The translations under genes and the position numbers were made by a program. DNA of 64,000 nt from Nannochloris sp. 'desiccata' (Eukaryota > Chlorophyta > Trebouxiophyceae > Chlorellales > Chlorellaceae): NCBI GenBank assembly GCA_019044685.2, contig JAGTXX020000001.1:372001-436000 (forward strand), written 5' to 3'. Under the pieces are notes generated by a model. The model ran no database searches and was not told the DNA's origin. It worked only from the letters and a program-made list of their open reading frames with translations. Below, piece by piece: positions 10,001-23,548 of this stretch. Within the stretch, counting starts at the first letter, position 1. Each line of letters opens with the position of its first letter.

Positions 10001-13000
10001 AGTGTAGGGGATGTTACTTCTAGCGGTGCTACTCGTAATATGAATATCAGTGGAGGTCATATTATTGCTCCTATAGCTTCGCCTTTGCCTTCTCCATCAG
10101 TCGTATCTGAGGCTACCACTCCTGCTCCCGCTGCTGCTTTGACCACCACGCAACCACAATCGCAACCCTCTGCGCTTCCTGCAGTCCCTGAAAGATTATT
10201 ATCTGGAGGTTTCAGAAATGCTTCAACACCTCAACTCCGTGCAAACTGGGATGCGTTTTGGGCCGCAGTTGATAAAGATCACTGCCACGCAGCTCTTGTT
10301 TGGAACGAGCGCACCAGATCTGAGTTGCGAGAAGCTCTTCAAGCCGAAGAAAATGCGCTTCGTCTTGGTAGACAACGTGTTGCTGATGCAGAAGGGGGTG
10401 TCTCGCCTGCCTGGAATGCTGCAGAATTTTCTGTAGAATACCCTTCTCTTGCGAGTTATTTGACTCTTGGAGGCGTTCACGTGAAGCTGCTTCTAGATGC
10501 TGCAGAAGCTAGTGGTGGTGGCGGTGCTGGAAATAGTCAGATTGGGTCGGATTTGAAGAGTTTGGTTAATCCAAGAGAATTCTTTACAGCAGCGCATCTT
10601 CATTTTTTGAGGCGAGGCGATGCTGGTCTATTTTCTCCGAGTGCTGGCAGCAGTGGTGGTAATGTGGGTCCTGGTAGTGGAGTTATTTCTAGTCGTAGTG
10701 CACGTGATGCATGGAACGGTCTTGATGCTGCTGCTGAAAGAGAGCTTTGTGTCCGTGCTATGGCTGCTGCGTACACTGTGCATGCTTCGGAAATAGGACC
10801 GTTTGAAGGAATGCAGCACATTGTTGATTTACTGGATTCAACGCCAAGTAAATCGCTCAGACAGTGGTTGCTGTGCTTGTTACAAGCTTTAGTGTGCCCA
10901 GAAGGAACGCAGAAGTTGGCAGATGTTGCTAAAAACGAGGAAGAAGAAGAGGAATCAGGAAATACTTTGGCTGGTGTAGGTGCAGCGGCATTTAATAGCG
11001 ACGACGCTTCCTTGCCGTCTAACTCTCATCGAGCAGTAAAGCAGCAACACCATCGAATTCTAGAAGTAGCACAAGCAAACGCTGCAGCTTTAGTTGCAGC
11101 AGGTGGTGTCGAAATACTCGTTGACTTGGTCTCCACAGCGCATGAAGCATCAGAACGTCCTTCTGCAGCGCTCCAAACTGGCCTTATTGCATCAACCTCT
11201 TACGCAGAAGCGATTAAAGTGTGGTTTTATTTGCCTTCAACAGCAGGCGCGCTCCGTTCTGGAGGTGCTGCTGCAGCTGGAGCTGCCATGGCTTATTTTG
11301 AAGAGCACAAAACTGGGCCTGTGAGCAAAGCTGAAATTCGGCAGCTGTATTCTCGAGGCGTGATCGACTCTAAAACTACTTTTTTGGCACCTGGTATGCA
11401 CGAAGCTGCTGCGCTCGGTGCGATTCGTGAGCTCAGGTGGTGGGTGTCTTCAGGAATTGGGCATCTTACTCCTTTCCAAACTGCAGAAGTCTCTCTGCGT
11501 GTTTTGACTGCCTTGGCTATTCTCAGACCTGCTGTAGATGCTCAGGGAGAGGCGCTGATTCCTCTTCCTGCTGCGCATAGACAAATGGCCTCTTCTCGAT
11601 GCCTTCCTCACCTCGCGCAAGTTGCGCTGACTGGTGAACCTGCGCTTGTTGCTGCTATTTCTGTTCTTATTTTGAAGTTGGTTGAGCACAATGAAGATGC
11701 AATGGCAAGCTTGTATCAAACTGGAATTTTCTTCTTTTTGCTTTCTTACTGTGGAAGTAACCTGGTTGAAGTTTCTAGGTTGTTTAAAGCAGCGCATTTG
11801 AGGCAACGATTCTTGGGTGCTGCTGATGCTGGACCAGGTTTGCCGCTTTCAAAAAAATCATTCCTTGGCTCCCTCCTTCCAGGTAAGTTGCTTGTTTATT
11901 GTATTTCTTCTATTATTGTTTTATTACCTGCTTCTAACTCCTAGAAATGCGAAGCTTATATGCGAATTCCAGTTATACATTCCCCCACTTCTCTACTTTA
12001 ACTTAAACGCAGAATCGCTTTTGTATTCTCTCGAGTCGTATGGCCCTGAAGCCTTTGCCACTGCCCTCGCTGGTGATGCAGACACTCCAGAACTCATTTG
12101 GACACACCGTATGCGTGGTCAAAGACTAGTTCCACAAATGATACGCCATATTGGAGACTTACCCCGTCGTTTAGCAGAGTGCTGCTCTTCTATTTATGAC
12201 TACACCCCCTGCCCGCCAGTTGGCTATCCCGAGCTAACAGAAGAAATGTGGTGCCATCGCTACTACCTCCGCCATTTATGCGATCACGTCAAGTTTCCAA
12301 ATTGGAAATTGGTCGACCACGTTCAGTTTCTCCAAGCTTTATTGGAAGGTTGGAGAACAGAGTTGACCAGGCGCCCACTCGGCTTGACTGCGGCCGAGGC
12401 AGCACATGTTCTTGGTTTAGACGCCAACGCACCTGAAGGTTTGACTGAAGATGCTATGAAAGCTGCTTACAGAAAATTAGCTCGTCAATATCATCCAGAT
12501 CGCAATCCTGAAGGGAGAGATAAATTCGAGGCAGTGCAGCGAGCGTACGAGGCGCTTTCCCAGTCTGGTGCTGGAGGTGCTGCTGGGGGTGTAGGAGGGC
12601 CACAAACGTGGCGTATATTACTTCTTCTTCGTGCACAGTGTATTTTATACAGAAGATATGCTTCTGTACTGCAGCAGTACAAATATGCTGGCTTCCCTCT
12701 TCTTCTCGCTGCAATAGAAGCTCCCTCTTCCTCTTCAGAGAAAGGTGCTTCTGCTCCTCATTTCTTGTCTGAAGAGGTGGCTCCACAGCTTCAAGCTGCA
12801 ACAGAGCTATGCTGGCTTATTTGCGCTGCTTCAAAACTCAATGGAGAAGAGCTGGCCAGGTCTGGAGGTGTGCAGCTGATGGGTGAATTACTCACTCGAT
12901 GCATTTCTATTATGCCACTAGATGTTTCTCCAACAGATCCAGCCGCAAAGCTTGCTACACAAGCTTTACGTGCCTTTGCCTGTATGGCTGCGTTTGCCTC

Positions 13001-16000
13001 TGCCCGCGCTGAAATCGAACAACGGGAACAAGTCGTTGAAGACGTTCTGCGCGCCTGTGCTTTACAAAGAGCACCTTCTGCGACTGATGCAGCGTTGCAG
13101 TGCGCGATTCAAATGTGTAGATCCCCAATGTTGCAAGAAAGGTTGCTGCAACGTGGTGCGATTGGGTATTTTATTCCATTGATGTTGAAATATGACGCGA
13201 CTGCGGTGGAAAGTACCTCAAAAAGTGCAGCTGCTCCTGGTGCTGCACTCGCTTCTGCCGTCACATTTTCATCTGAAAATGGTAGAAATGGAGACTTTTC
13301 TACTACTGCTAGTACAGGTCCTGAGATTTTCGATCCAGATCAAGAGAGCACACGTGGCCCTGAATTTTTAGGTTTAGGAGTCACCTGGAGCAATATGCAA
13401 GCAGCAAGAAATCATCATGCTGCGCTTGCTGTGCGCGCGTTGGCCGTGCTGGGTGGATATCCAGGGTGCAGACCCGCTGCCCAACCATGCCCTGCAGCGC
13501 AAGAAGCGCTTTCTGGGTTGCTTACTGAAGCTCTTGCATCACGATTGGTCGATGCTGCTGTGCATACTTTGCTAAGTGATTTAAATTCTTCTGTATCTTC
13601 TCCCCACGTTGTTTGGAATCCTAGAATGAGAGAAGAACTTTCGAGTGCAGCGGAAGAGCACCGCAGGATGCCTGGTGCTGAAGCTCTCGCTACTGCAGCA
13701 AAGTATTCATATGCTTCTTTACGTGGAGAGTTGATTGTCGCTGGTGTCTATGTCCGAGTTTATATCGAACAACCAAACTTTTCTTTGAAAGACTCTGTCG
13801 CGTTTTGCAAGGGGCTTGTTACCAAAATACATGCTCTTTTACAGCAGCAGCGGCAAGGTGATGGTGGTGATGGCACGTCTGCCAAAGCTTTCAGTGGTAG
13901 CGAAGATGAAGAAGAGTCTCCAAGGCAGCGCAGAAGGAGACATTTATCTCAATGTTTAACTGCTCTCAGTTGTGTTCTAGATGTCCAACCACGCTTGATG
14001 GGTGTGCTGGCAACAAAGCCTGCGTTGGAACCGTTGCTTGGGTGCATTGCTCCTGTATGTGAGTTAGGTCATTCTGGTCCACTTTGGCCAAAATACACTT
14101 TGCCTACAAAAGCAACAACAGCTTCTGTATTGCCGAAAGAACGGTGGGCAGCAGCAGGTGCAAACCTTGAAGACCTTGAAGAAGAATTGCTTTCGTCTTG
14201 CGATGCTGCTTCTGCTGCTTTTAATATCCTTTTAAAGTTGACTGCGCACGCTGGGTGCGTTGAAGCAATGGCAAACGAGCGTTGTTTAATACAAGCTTAT
14301 TGGATAGCTCATAGACCACCTCGCCCAGAAGATCAGATGCGTGCTTTGAAGTTACTACACGCTTTGTCTGGCACTGCTGCTGCAGCATGGGCTGCTGCTG
14401 CGCATGCTGGGGTTTTTTTCCTTGCTGAAGTGCTCCTTCCAGTGAATCTGGAAACAGATGAGGCACCACGCGCTGCTCAAGAAGCTGCACGAGAAGGTGT
14501 TGCTGCTGTTTTCGCGAGATTAGCTGCGCACCCATTGCATGGACCGAGAGTGGTCTTGTGGCTGGGTAAATTATTACCTCCTGGTTTAGTAGCTTCGCTA
14601 CAGGATGGACCTCCTAGCACTGCTGTCGCTGCGTTAGCACAGCCCAGCGAGACTCCTGAACGCATTTGGACTCGAGGTATGCAACGTTCTGCTGCTGAAG
14701 AAATTGCGCATCTTGCAACCACAGCACGCGCAGCACAAGCAAACAACAAAACCTCGCTAGAGTGGACACCAGGGGATTCTTATTCTTTATATTATGAAGA
14801 ATTGCGCGATGAGATGTTTGTTGGTGGAGTCTATGTTCGCCTCTTTTTGAAAACGCCAGGGCATCCTTTGAAAAATCCGCAAGCTTTTCTCGAGGGTCTT
14901 TTGGAACGCTACACAAAAACCATTGCAGCAGCAGACACCACCGCACCAACAGCAGCTTCTCCTCCTGTCTTGGACTCTATTGATGTTGATGCAGCAGTGC
15001 TTCTTTCCGCTGCAGCAGTGGCAGCGATCCATCACCATCCTTTGCTGGCCGAGCATGGAGTGGCGTTAGGCTACATCTCTAAACTGGTTCGCGCTTTAGC
15101 TAGCAGAGTTCCTCCTGCCCGCAAGTCTGCTGTTGTTGAGAATGTTACTAGTTCAAAAGAAAGCAATACCACTAATAGTACGGGAGCTATGATGGTATTG
15201 CCCGCAGACGATGTAAGTGGTTCTGCTTTGCGCCTTCTCCACGCGCTTGCTTCAGCCCCCAGCGCTGGTGAAGCCCTCGCACGCAGCTCTCCCCCCTCCG
15301 TCCCTGTCTTAGTTGCTGCAATGCAATGGGGAGGCGCTGCTGCGGTGTTAGCAGTAGAAACGTTAAAAAGAGGTTTAGCCGGTGGAAATCGAAGTCGTGA
15401 TTTGTTGGTTGGAGCTGCTCTGGGCGCTGGGTTGCTTCAACTATTATTACAGCGCTTAGATTGGCGTCGTAGTAGTAGAAATGGCGATACTATCTCTGCT
15501 GCTGGAGATGAGGCCAGTGATGAAGCAGTCCAACGTGTTCTTTTCGTCGACGTTATCAATTTACTAGCTCTCGAAGGTGCCTATGCTTCTCAAGTCCGCG
15601 CTGTTCTAGATGCTTCTGAAGTTTGGGCTGCGTATAGAGGGCAGAAACATGACTTATTCTTACCTGCGGGGGGTAGCAGTGCAGTGCATGGGGTTGCTGG
15701 ATTGTTAAGAGGACCTGAGACGGCACGATTTGCATTGCCTGCACCGCCAGTAATAGCAAGTGCAGCCAATGAAGCTGCGATAAGAGTGCCAGAGGCGGTG
15801 GCACAGGAGGAGAAGGTAGCGGAGGAGGTGACAATGAATGTTTCTGAGCCTGTCTCTCAAGAAGAGGATCCAAATATTGTTTTTTCTTCGCTAGCCATGG
15901 CGCCACCACCACAGCTGCCGCCCCCACTGCCTGTTACAGAGGTTGAAGAGCCTGTCGTCCTAGCTACTGAAGAAGGAGAAGAACAAAAAGAACAGTTAGC

Positions 16001-16430
16001 TGATGTAGAAGGAGTGCAGCAGCAGAATAAGAGTGTGATGGTTGAAGAAAAACCAGCTAGCTTGGAAGCATCACTCGCTGGATCCTTACCGGTACCGCCG
16101 CCTTCTGCCTTGCCACCACAGCCCTCGACGGTACCAGCAGCACCAGAACCAGTACACCTGCCTGTAGAACCCGTACAACCACTCCCTGTAGAAGAACTAA
16201 ATCTAGCGCCAAATCCATTAGTACATGTAGCGTCAGCAGAGGACACTGTGACGACTCCGAGAAGAAGAAAGCGCGAAATAGAGCAAGATGCAAAAGATGT
16301 ATCTGTTCAAGCAGCTTCGGCATCGGCACCTCAAGTGCAGCAAGAATTGAGCCCAACAAAAGCCTTTTCTGATCCACTGTCTGCCCTTCTCGGCGGAGGA
16401 CCTGGCAATGATGATGATAATTCAGATTAG
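7081..16430 (+). CDS. RME-8/GRV2-like endosomal DnaJ protein
   Basis: Three exons, 7081-8788, 8910-11882 and 12013-16430 (phase 1 at both junctions), encode 3032 aa. RME-8 (DNAJC13; GRV2/KAM2 in plants) acts on endosomes, recruiting Hsc70 through its J domain for clathrin and retromer-related sorting. Evidence: the N-terminal PH-like region (FLVTKLSWRGNYRRI); the J domain at about residues 1683-1745 with the HPD motif in YHPDRNPEG; and four IWN-type repeats near residues 1032 (LVWNERTR), 1587 (LIWTHRMR), 2091 (VVWNPRMRE) and 2442 (RIWTRGMQ). Armadillo-like Ala/Leu-rich helices fill the rest. The protein is longer than usual for the family (about 2200-2600 aa), owing to poly-Ser and Gly/Ser inserts and a Pro/Glu/Val-rich tail of some 230 residues ending DPLSALLGGG plus acidic residues. 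Confidence 0.93.
7696..7739 (+). repeat. TTC/GTC triplet microsatellite encoding poly-Ser
   Basis: About eleven TTC units followed by three GTC units lie inside RME-8 exon 1. In frame they encode a serine run by mixed TCT/TCG codons. Confidence 0.9.
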
Positions 16431-16650
16431 CTGAAAATAGCATGAGAACGAGATACGCTATCAGGAGTATAATTAATTTACTTTCTTTTTTGTATAAAAT
16501 GTGTACCTTGCTACACATGGTGCCAGCCAGTATCTGTTACAACTACATATCATACATCATACGAGTGACCTGTAAATACTTTTAACTTATGCTAGTTCAG
16601 TAATCAATTAACTCAACATCAAATTGAATTACGTACGAGAAATTCAGGCT

Positions 16651-19600
16651 CTATAGTACAGCAGCAAGACCAGCAAGTGGGCCCGACACACCAACCCCGG
16701 TCAACTCCTTTCTAATTGCTTTGACTGCACTTTCAAATTCAATAATGCTCGTTTCTATTGTATTCCACGTAGTATCATTACTTAATGAATGTACCCATGC
16801 AGCTTCAGTACTGCGGGGTCCAGAAGCGACCCGACCAGCTTCTGCTGCAGTTTCTATTTTAGATGCCACGGTCAACGCAGCGTGCAAAGCAGCATCGATC
16901 CCATTTTGGAGTACTTTTTTACCACAGAGGGTGAGGCATTGTATAGCGGAAGTGAATACATACTTCCTATGCATCTCCAATAACTCTTGAAGATCAGAAA
17001 CTGATGTCATTTTTGTATTCAACCTGGTACTTTCACCAATAGTGCCACCACCGCTGCTCCTCATTGCATTTGAAAGAGCTGCCCGGGTAGGTCCTGCAGT
17101 CGTCAACCCCTGGAAATACTGCACTGCGGCAGTCAATTGAGACGCAGAACGAACAAACACTCTCAATTTCTGGACTCTACGAGTCGTTTTCTCTGAAGGT
17201 CGAATCGTTGGCGCTTCTGACAATCGAGGTGCTAATGGTCCCCAAATTTTGGTCAACGCAGCAGAAACTCTCCGCACGCGCAGCATGGCAGAGAATACAG
17301 CAGCATATGCCAAGGAAGTGTCTTCAGTAAGAAGGGCAGCCAAAGGCCAGCTTGTTTTGTACCGCAGCAGTACAATATCTAGACCATCAAGAGCAGTTGG
17401 GGAAACGAGAACTGGAGCTGATGCACGATTTCGAGGCAAATTTCCAGTTGCTAGTATTTCTAGACTATTTTCTAGAGGACATAATATTGCTTTATTGCTA
17501 CCTTGTTGTTGTCGTTCGAGGCAGGTAAAGAAAGATGAAATAGCAGTCGGTCCTGCCAAGATTTCTGCCTCGAGATTCTGTGCAAGCACCAGAAAATCTG
17601 ATTTCTTGCCTAGAGAAGAGTTTGACAGCGAATCTTGCAGTGCGCCGTGGACAGAATGCGCTGATAACGGTTGTAAAGCCGCGATTCTAGAAGAAAGTGG
17701 TTCTAAAAATTCGTCTGCCCAATCACCAGCTTCTAAAAAGAAAGTGCATCGTAAGAAAGAAAGGTGGTTTTCCAAGTGTAGGTGGTCGATAAAAAAACGG
17801 AGGCAAGCGTGGCTCGTAAGACGGTATTGTAGAGAGATTGTAGAAGTGAATGCTGTTTCTATTGTTGTAGACAAAGGGACTACTGAAAAAGAAGGAATAC
17901 GGGTGGTGGTGGTGGGCGTAGTGCCACGGTTGCTCTCTATGTCTTCTTTCTTCTCCGCTTTCTCTGTGCCAATATCAACAGACCGCTCGTCCTGTTGTTC
18001 TGGTACGTAGACCTCATCAATATCAGCCACTTTTTCGTTTTTATTGCTCTTTCCTTCTTCTTTTTCTTCTCTTTCTTGATACGCGTTATTACCACGAGCA
18101 ACACCGCCACCTCTGGCCAGATGCACAGAAGCAATCGCCTCTAGCTGTTCCTTCAGCAGCTCTTGTTTTTGGGATTGTCTACGACTCAACGCCTCCATCT
18201 TTGCGGTTTCCTTTGATGCTATTGCCTCTGAAGCCAGCGTCGCTGCTCCCAATGCTGCTCCACGCTCAGCTGCCTCAGCCTTCCACCTCTCCGTCTTTAA
18301 TTTATCCAACCAGGTGTCTACTGCAGCTGTTTTTTGATCTTTTTCTTGATTATTCTGCTTGATAAGACCCTCAATTTCCAAAGAAGTCTTTGGAAGAAGA
18401 AGCAAAGACGATGTTACTTCACCACCATCACCATCACCACCACCAGCAGTGATATTGGCCTTTTCTCTAATGCCGTTAATAAATATATTACTATTGCTAT
18501 TTTTCAAGCCAGATCCCAAGGCATCAAACATAGGAGGAGCCTCTAGAGAATATCCAAATATGTCCTCTATATCTATTGGAACAGCATCGTCACCGGCGAC
18601 GGCGGTGGCGGTCAACGTGTCTTGAGCTAGGCCACTCCGGTTCTTTAGTGCAGCCACCAATTCCTTGCACTCGTCTTTGCGTATCGAATGCAGGAGCCGT
18701 AATTGCACTCCAGCTCTAAGCAATGGGCTTTCGATGTGAGATAAAAAATCAGGGAGATTTGCTGGAATGGCTACTTGGGGCCTGGTATTTTTTTGATTGC
18801 CTAGGCCAAAGTATTCAGATGCTTCTGGTTGAGCCGTCCCCAAGATGTTATTAGTAGGCATTATGACGCTGTAAGGATGCTCCAGATCAATCTCTGTAGT
18901 AGTACATGCCCATTGCTGTAAGAATAAAAGGTATGGTTGAGCAGCACGTGCAAACAAGTACTGAAATATCTCCTTATAAGGCTCTTCTGCTTCTTCTGCA
19001 TAATGGCACAGCAGGCTCAGCAGCGCAGGGCCACGTGGGGGTCCTTGACCCACTTCCCACTCACATCGAGTACCATTACCTTGATCCGCTGTGACATCAT
19101 TGCACCAAAACATGGAGCTCAGCACGCGAAGCATGGTCTGCACTTTTCCAGTTAACACCGCCACTCTGGTCAAACTTAAACCCTGGCCTTGAAGCACTTT
19201 GCCACGTATACCAGGTCCTCCATCTGCAGCAGCGAGGTTTATAGTGTGCACCCATTCCGTGGCATGGCTGGTTTCTAACGAAGAAAGTTGTTGCGAGAAA
19301 GAAAGAAGGATATCGTTCAGACCGGCCGCCAGTGCAGACAACACTGGATCCTTATTGTTTTGATGTTTATTATTATCATTATTCTGGAGAGCAGCAGTAC
19401 TATCAAATAAACTACTACTATTTGTGATTCTATGAATGGACCCAAAAGCATCTATAAATATTTGCAAGCGGTGTCTACAAGACGCAGCACGTTCTATTCG
19501 ATTTAAGATTCCAGAAGCAGCAGGGTGCGGCAAAGCGTGCGCAGCAGCCAGTGCGCCTCGAAGACGTAATAACGAGCTGTACACGCCTTGAAGAGATAGT

Positions 19601-20850
19601 AGGGCATCACGTGCAAGTTGTGATTCTTCTAATGTCCATAGGGTACCACTGCCAAGCAACGTTTTCTTATCCATCGTACTAACTTTATCCATTTCCGCTG
19701 CTGCAGGATTTATGAGATTTCCATTCCCGCTGCTCTCTACCGGAGAGTCTTTAATACCACCGATACTCTTACCACCACCTTTATCAGTACTGCGAGCCTT
19801 AATACTACAAGAGAATCCAGTGACTGCACCTGGTGTTCTTTCTATGGCCAAGGTAGAAAGCGGTACATTCAATGGTGCAGGCGGTACAACTTTTCGAGTA
19901 TCGCCTCGCATTTCCATCAAAGCAGGGGTAATAGGAAGCCAGCCTCCACTGTAGAGTGGAGGTAAACTTTGTACGGATGCTGGAGCCCACGATGGACGAG
20001 CTTGCAAGCCCTGAGAAAGCTCAGCAAGTTCAGTTTCAGGGCCTTGTGCTCCAGCGGCAGCAGCAGCAGCGGCGGCAGCAGATGTGGTAGTGCTGTTTCT
20101 ATTGCCTTTACTAGAGAAGATCTCTGAAGGCAGGAGGACACAGGTGCCGTGAAGATCAAAAAGAGCACTGGGATTAGGTGCTTCAGCAAAGACACTTGAA
20201 GTTAAAGCTTGCTGCTGGTTGCTAGAGGTACTTTCTTCGTCAACAGCAAAAGTAGCAAGGTATGTGGAGCTGGTGCTCAAGGTCCCTTCCATTGTCTGAA
20301 AAGTAGTTTGGCGACGTCGGATCGAGGGAGAAGAGCCTTTCAAGCTTAGAAACAGCCGTAGTAGAGCCTCATGCTCTGTAAAATGGGTTACTAAAGGTTT
20401 CGCTGATAGCTCTTGGGCTTGTGTTCCTTGCACGCTACAGGAAGTGCAGGTATGGAGAGCAGAGAGGAGGGACGCCAACCGATGAGCCAGTTCAGGAAAA
20501 CCATCGTCTACTAGCTGCATTTTAGCGGCTTCTACGCCAGTACGTATATCTGCAGCATCTCCTAAATCCAAAGAATCGTCCTGTATATGCAGAAATTTTG
20601 AACATATTAAGCCTTGATCACTTATTTGAAATTATCGATTTTAAGAATTTTGAAAAGGTACCTCGTTGAATCCTAAGAGGTGGCCAAATGCTACATCTAT
20701 CATGTGATTCTGAAGCTTGTGATGTAGTTTAGGTAAGTGGGCTGCCCTTTGGAGTTCATCTCGCGCCTGGCTTGTTGATAGCTCCTTGATCAATACATTT
20801 TGGCCTAGTTGAGGGCTGGCCTCGACCGTGGGGCTACCCAAGGCAGCCAT
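16651..20850 (-). CDS. Gamma-tubulin complex component, GCP5/GCP6-like
   Basis: Exons complement of 20662-20850 and 16651-20580 join in phase 0 to give 1372 aa. The first exon encodes 63 residues starting MAALGSPTVE; the second exon has no ATG at its 5' end. GCP proteins form the gamma-tubulin ring complex that nucleates microtubules. The GRIP1-like part holds helices around LARDALLSLQGVYSSLLRL and EEPYKEIFQYLFARAAQPYL. The GRIP2 part includes FFIDHLHLENHLSFLRCTFF, EAGDWADEF and RYKTSWPLAALLTEDTSLAY, the hallmark C-terminal helix. A charged, low-complexity insert of some 250-300 residues separates the halves, as in GCP6, while the EAGDWADEF stretch recalls GCP5. I cannot choose between the two. 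It is convergent with the RME-8 gene, 220 bases apart. Confidence 0.85.
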
Positions 20851-21044
20851 ACTGCAGTGCTGTAGTTTAGAACAGCAGCTGTAGATCGAGAAATGGGTGA
20901 TTTTATACAGGAAATGTAGGTTCAAGGCGCAAGCGTTGACAGAGTCCAACACAGCAGAGAGCAAACGTGCCTCTAGCTTGCTTGATATAGCCAATTAATG
21001 TTCTAAATGTATTTTTACATAATGCCGAGATACTAAATGCTACA

Positions 21045-23260
21045 ATGTCGGGTGAGGATGAAGTCCTCGACTTGTCATCTTTACCTAAATCAGCGCTGGG
21101 TTCGATCTGTGCAAATTTTGAAACTGTCGAAGACGTGCTTTCATTGTCCTCTGCCTCGTCAGTTCTCAGAGAATCATGCTCAGATTCAAGCGCGTGGAGA
21201 ACCCTTTGCGAGAGGAGGTGGGGCCCTCGTGCTTTGCACACACATCTATTCACTTCGCCGCCGCAAGAACGGTAAGTCACTCGACTCGTAGTAGACCTCT
21301 CCTCCCCTAGGAAACTACATAGTTCATTATTCCTACTTTCTTCCAATATATCAGGTGTGATTACAAGGCTTTATTCTTAGGAGTAAATGGCTGGCGTAGA
21401 CCCTCTTCTCAGGAAATTCAATGGTCCTCTGCTTTCCGTCATGCGTGTCACGCAGCACCTCCCCTCACCGCCTCTGCCATCAGCTGCAGCCCTGCATCAT
21501 CCTCAGCCAATCTTCAAGCATGCACAATATCTCCTGACCATATTATATCTTTGGTAGAACTCTCCTCGCCTAGAGAAACAAAGAGGTCTAGAAAAGTAGA
21601 GGGAGATGAAGAAGAGGAAGAAGAAGGTGTTGAAGCAATACCGTTGAGAAGCACCGACACCGCCTCTTCACCTATTGCTCTTTCTAGCTATCAAAGTCAA
21701 AGAATGCCCTTCCACATCACAAGCGCCCGCCCGTGTTCCATTCAATGCCTTGACTATGCTAAAGGCATTGTGGCGGTTGGAGATGTACGAGGCTCCCTCC
21801 ACATAGTCCATCTCCCACCGCCATCACCTTTGTCTTCGATTAATTTTCACCGAAACAATTCAGAGAAATTAGAAGGTACATCATCAATAGAAGAAGAAGA
21901 AGAAGAAGAAGAAGAAGAAGAAGAAGAAGAAGAAGAAGAAGAAGAAGAAGAAGAAGAGGAAGAACTTGAAGTGGACGCATTTATAGCTCCACCCACCCAA
22001 CAATATCCCATAACATGCTTTGAATACCACCGCCCGAGCACCCGTCTTTTTTGTTTATGGGATCGAGGGGAATGTGGAACATGGCGACCCAACGATAATG
22101 GGATAGTGCGTATCTTTGATGTAGAAAATCAGCAATTAGTGTCGAGTTTGAAAGAAACATTAGATTATTATGAACTCTGTACGATTCTCTGCCCTTCGCG
22201 TTCTTCTTCATCACCAGCTTCTCATGATACAAATGGTGCTGAAGTTGTCGAATTCGACAGTGAAGGAGGTGGAAACCAGCTAATTGCTGGCACGGTTAAA
22301 CTTTCTCAAGACCGATGGATCAACGGAGCCTGTCCACGATGTAATTTAACCCTCCCTGCCTCTTTATGTTGGCATCAGCATCGGAGTTCTAACGCTGCAC
22401 TTGCGTTTTTTGATCTACGAGCAGGGGAATCACCTGGGAGAATGGTGAATCGGCACCCTTTACCACATCGTAGTTTATATCCTCGATTACAACTAGTACG
22501 GGATCATTATGTGTTAGCATCACATGCTGGTACACCATTGGTTATTTGGGATAGACGGTTCCTAGATGGCCGACCTGTAGCTACTCCACAACTTGTATTA
22601 GATAATTTTAATCATTATAGTACTATGAATAATAATGATAGTAATAGTACTAATAAAACAGCAGGGAGCGGAACCGGTGGCGGTGCTCGTGGTTTACGTG
22701 GTGGAAGAAACCTGGCAGTGAATGTTCACATTCCAGACCGGGTATCAAATGCGCTGTATTTGAGTTGTTACGGGAGTATGCTTGCTGGGAGAGCAGATAA
22801 TGGGGAGATAGGCGTCTGGGATCTAAGCAACATTCTTGGATGGTGGAACAAGAATACTACTGGCCACAGTTGCAGGGGCTGTGGCGGCGGTACTCGTAGT
22901 ACGGATAATCTCAATAGTACTGCTAAAGATATTTCTGAGGGTATAGCTAGATTACAGCTAGAACAAGGTCCAGACAAAGATAGCTCTATTACTAGTGGTG
23001 GTGGTAGTAATAGTAGTAGTAGTAATAGTAGTGGTGGTGGTAGGGAATCTTCCAACTGGAAGCGGCCAGTTTTCAGTGCGTATGTGCCGATGAGGCCATC
23101 AGCAGCCTCGATGGCAGAAGAAGGAGAAGAGGCGGAGGTAAATAATGGTGGTGGTGGTGGTGGTGGAGTGATAGTAAGGCCACGAGCTGAAGTGTGGATA
23201 GGTCATGATTGGTTAGCAGCAGCTACTGGTCAAGGTCAGCTTCAGTACTTTCATCTATAA
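21045..23260 (+). CDS. F-box and WD40 protein
   Basis: Exons 21045-21271 and 21355-23260 join in phase 2 for 710 aa. The first exon encodes an F-box (residues about 10-60: LPKSALGSICANF..VEDVLSLSSASSVLRES..WRTLCERRWG), which would bind SKP1 in an SCF ubiquitin ligase. The second exon encodes degenerate WD40 blades, for example CLDYAKGIVAVGDVRGSLHI, LVIWDRRF and GRADNGEIGVWDLS, probably the substrate-binding propeller. Two low-complexity inserts interrupt the propeller: a poly-Glu run and a Ser/Gly-rich run near residues 590-620. The layout resembles plant F-box/WD-40 proteins of the At3g52030 type. The 194-base gap to the divergent GCP gene is likely a shared promoter. Confidence 0.8.
21890..21956 (+). 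repeat. GAA triplet microsatellite, about 22 units
   Basis: A nearly uninterrupted GAA tract lies within the F-box/WD40 coding exon and encodes poly-Glu. The purity suggests recent or ongoing slippage. Confidence 0.95.
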
Positions 23261-23548
23261 AATTTTAGAAGGATTACCGACGCATTTTTAGTTTACTTTA
23301 CTTGTTTTTAAATTAGACAGCATGTCTTGTATATATGTGTGGTGGTGAAAATACGTCCTCTGTTTTTTTTTGTGAAATGAGAGAACAACAAAATTTTAAG
23401 GGAAAAGAGCAAATAAAAAGGAGAAATAAATAAATATGAACACTCTACTCTGCACCCGGTCATCAAGGTTGAGTTTTTTTTTTCCCGTCACGGCAACTCA
23501 AAATGTCAACAACCCCTCCCCCTTCACTTCTCTGGATCAAATAACTGA

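Noticed and set aside
11883..12012. Second apparent break within RME-8, with overlapping frames
   Set aside because: GTAAGT and CGCAG borders join in phase 1 and give the conserved SLESYGPEAFA segment.
21847..22092. Minus-strand poly-Ser open frame
   Set aside because: It is the reverse reading of the GAA microsatellite.
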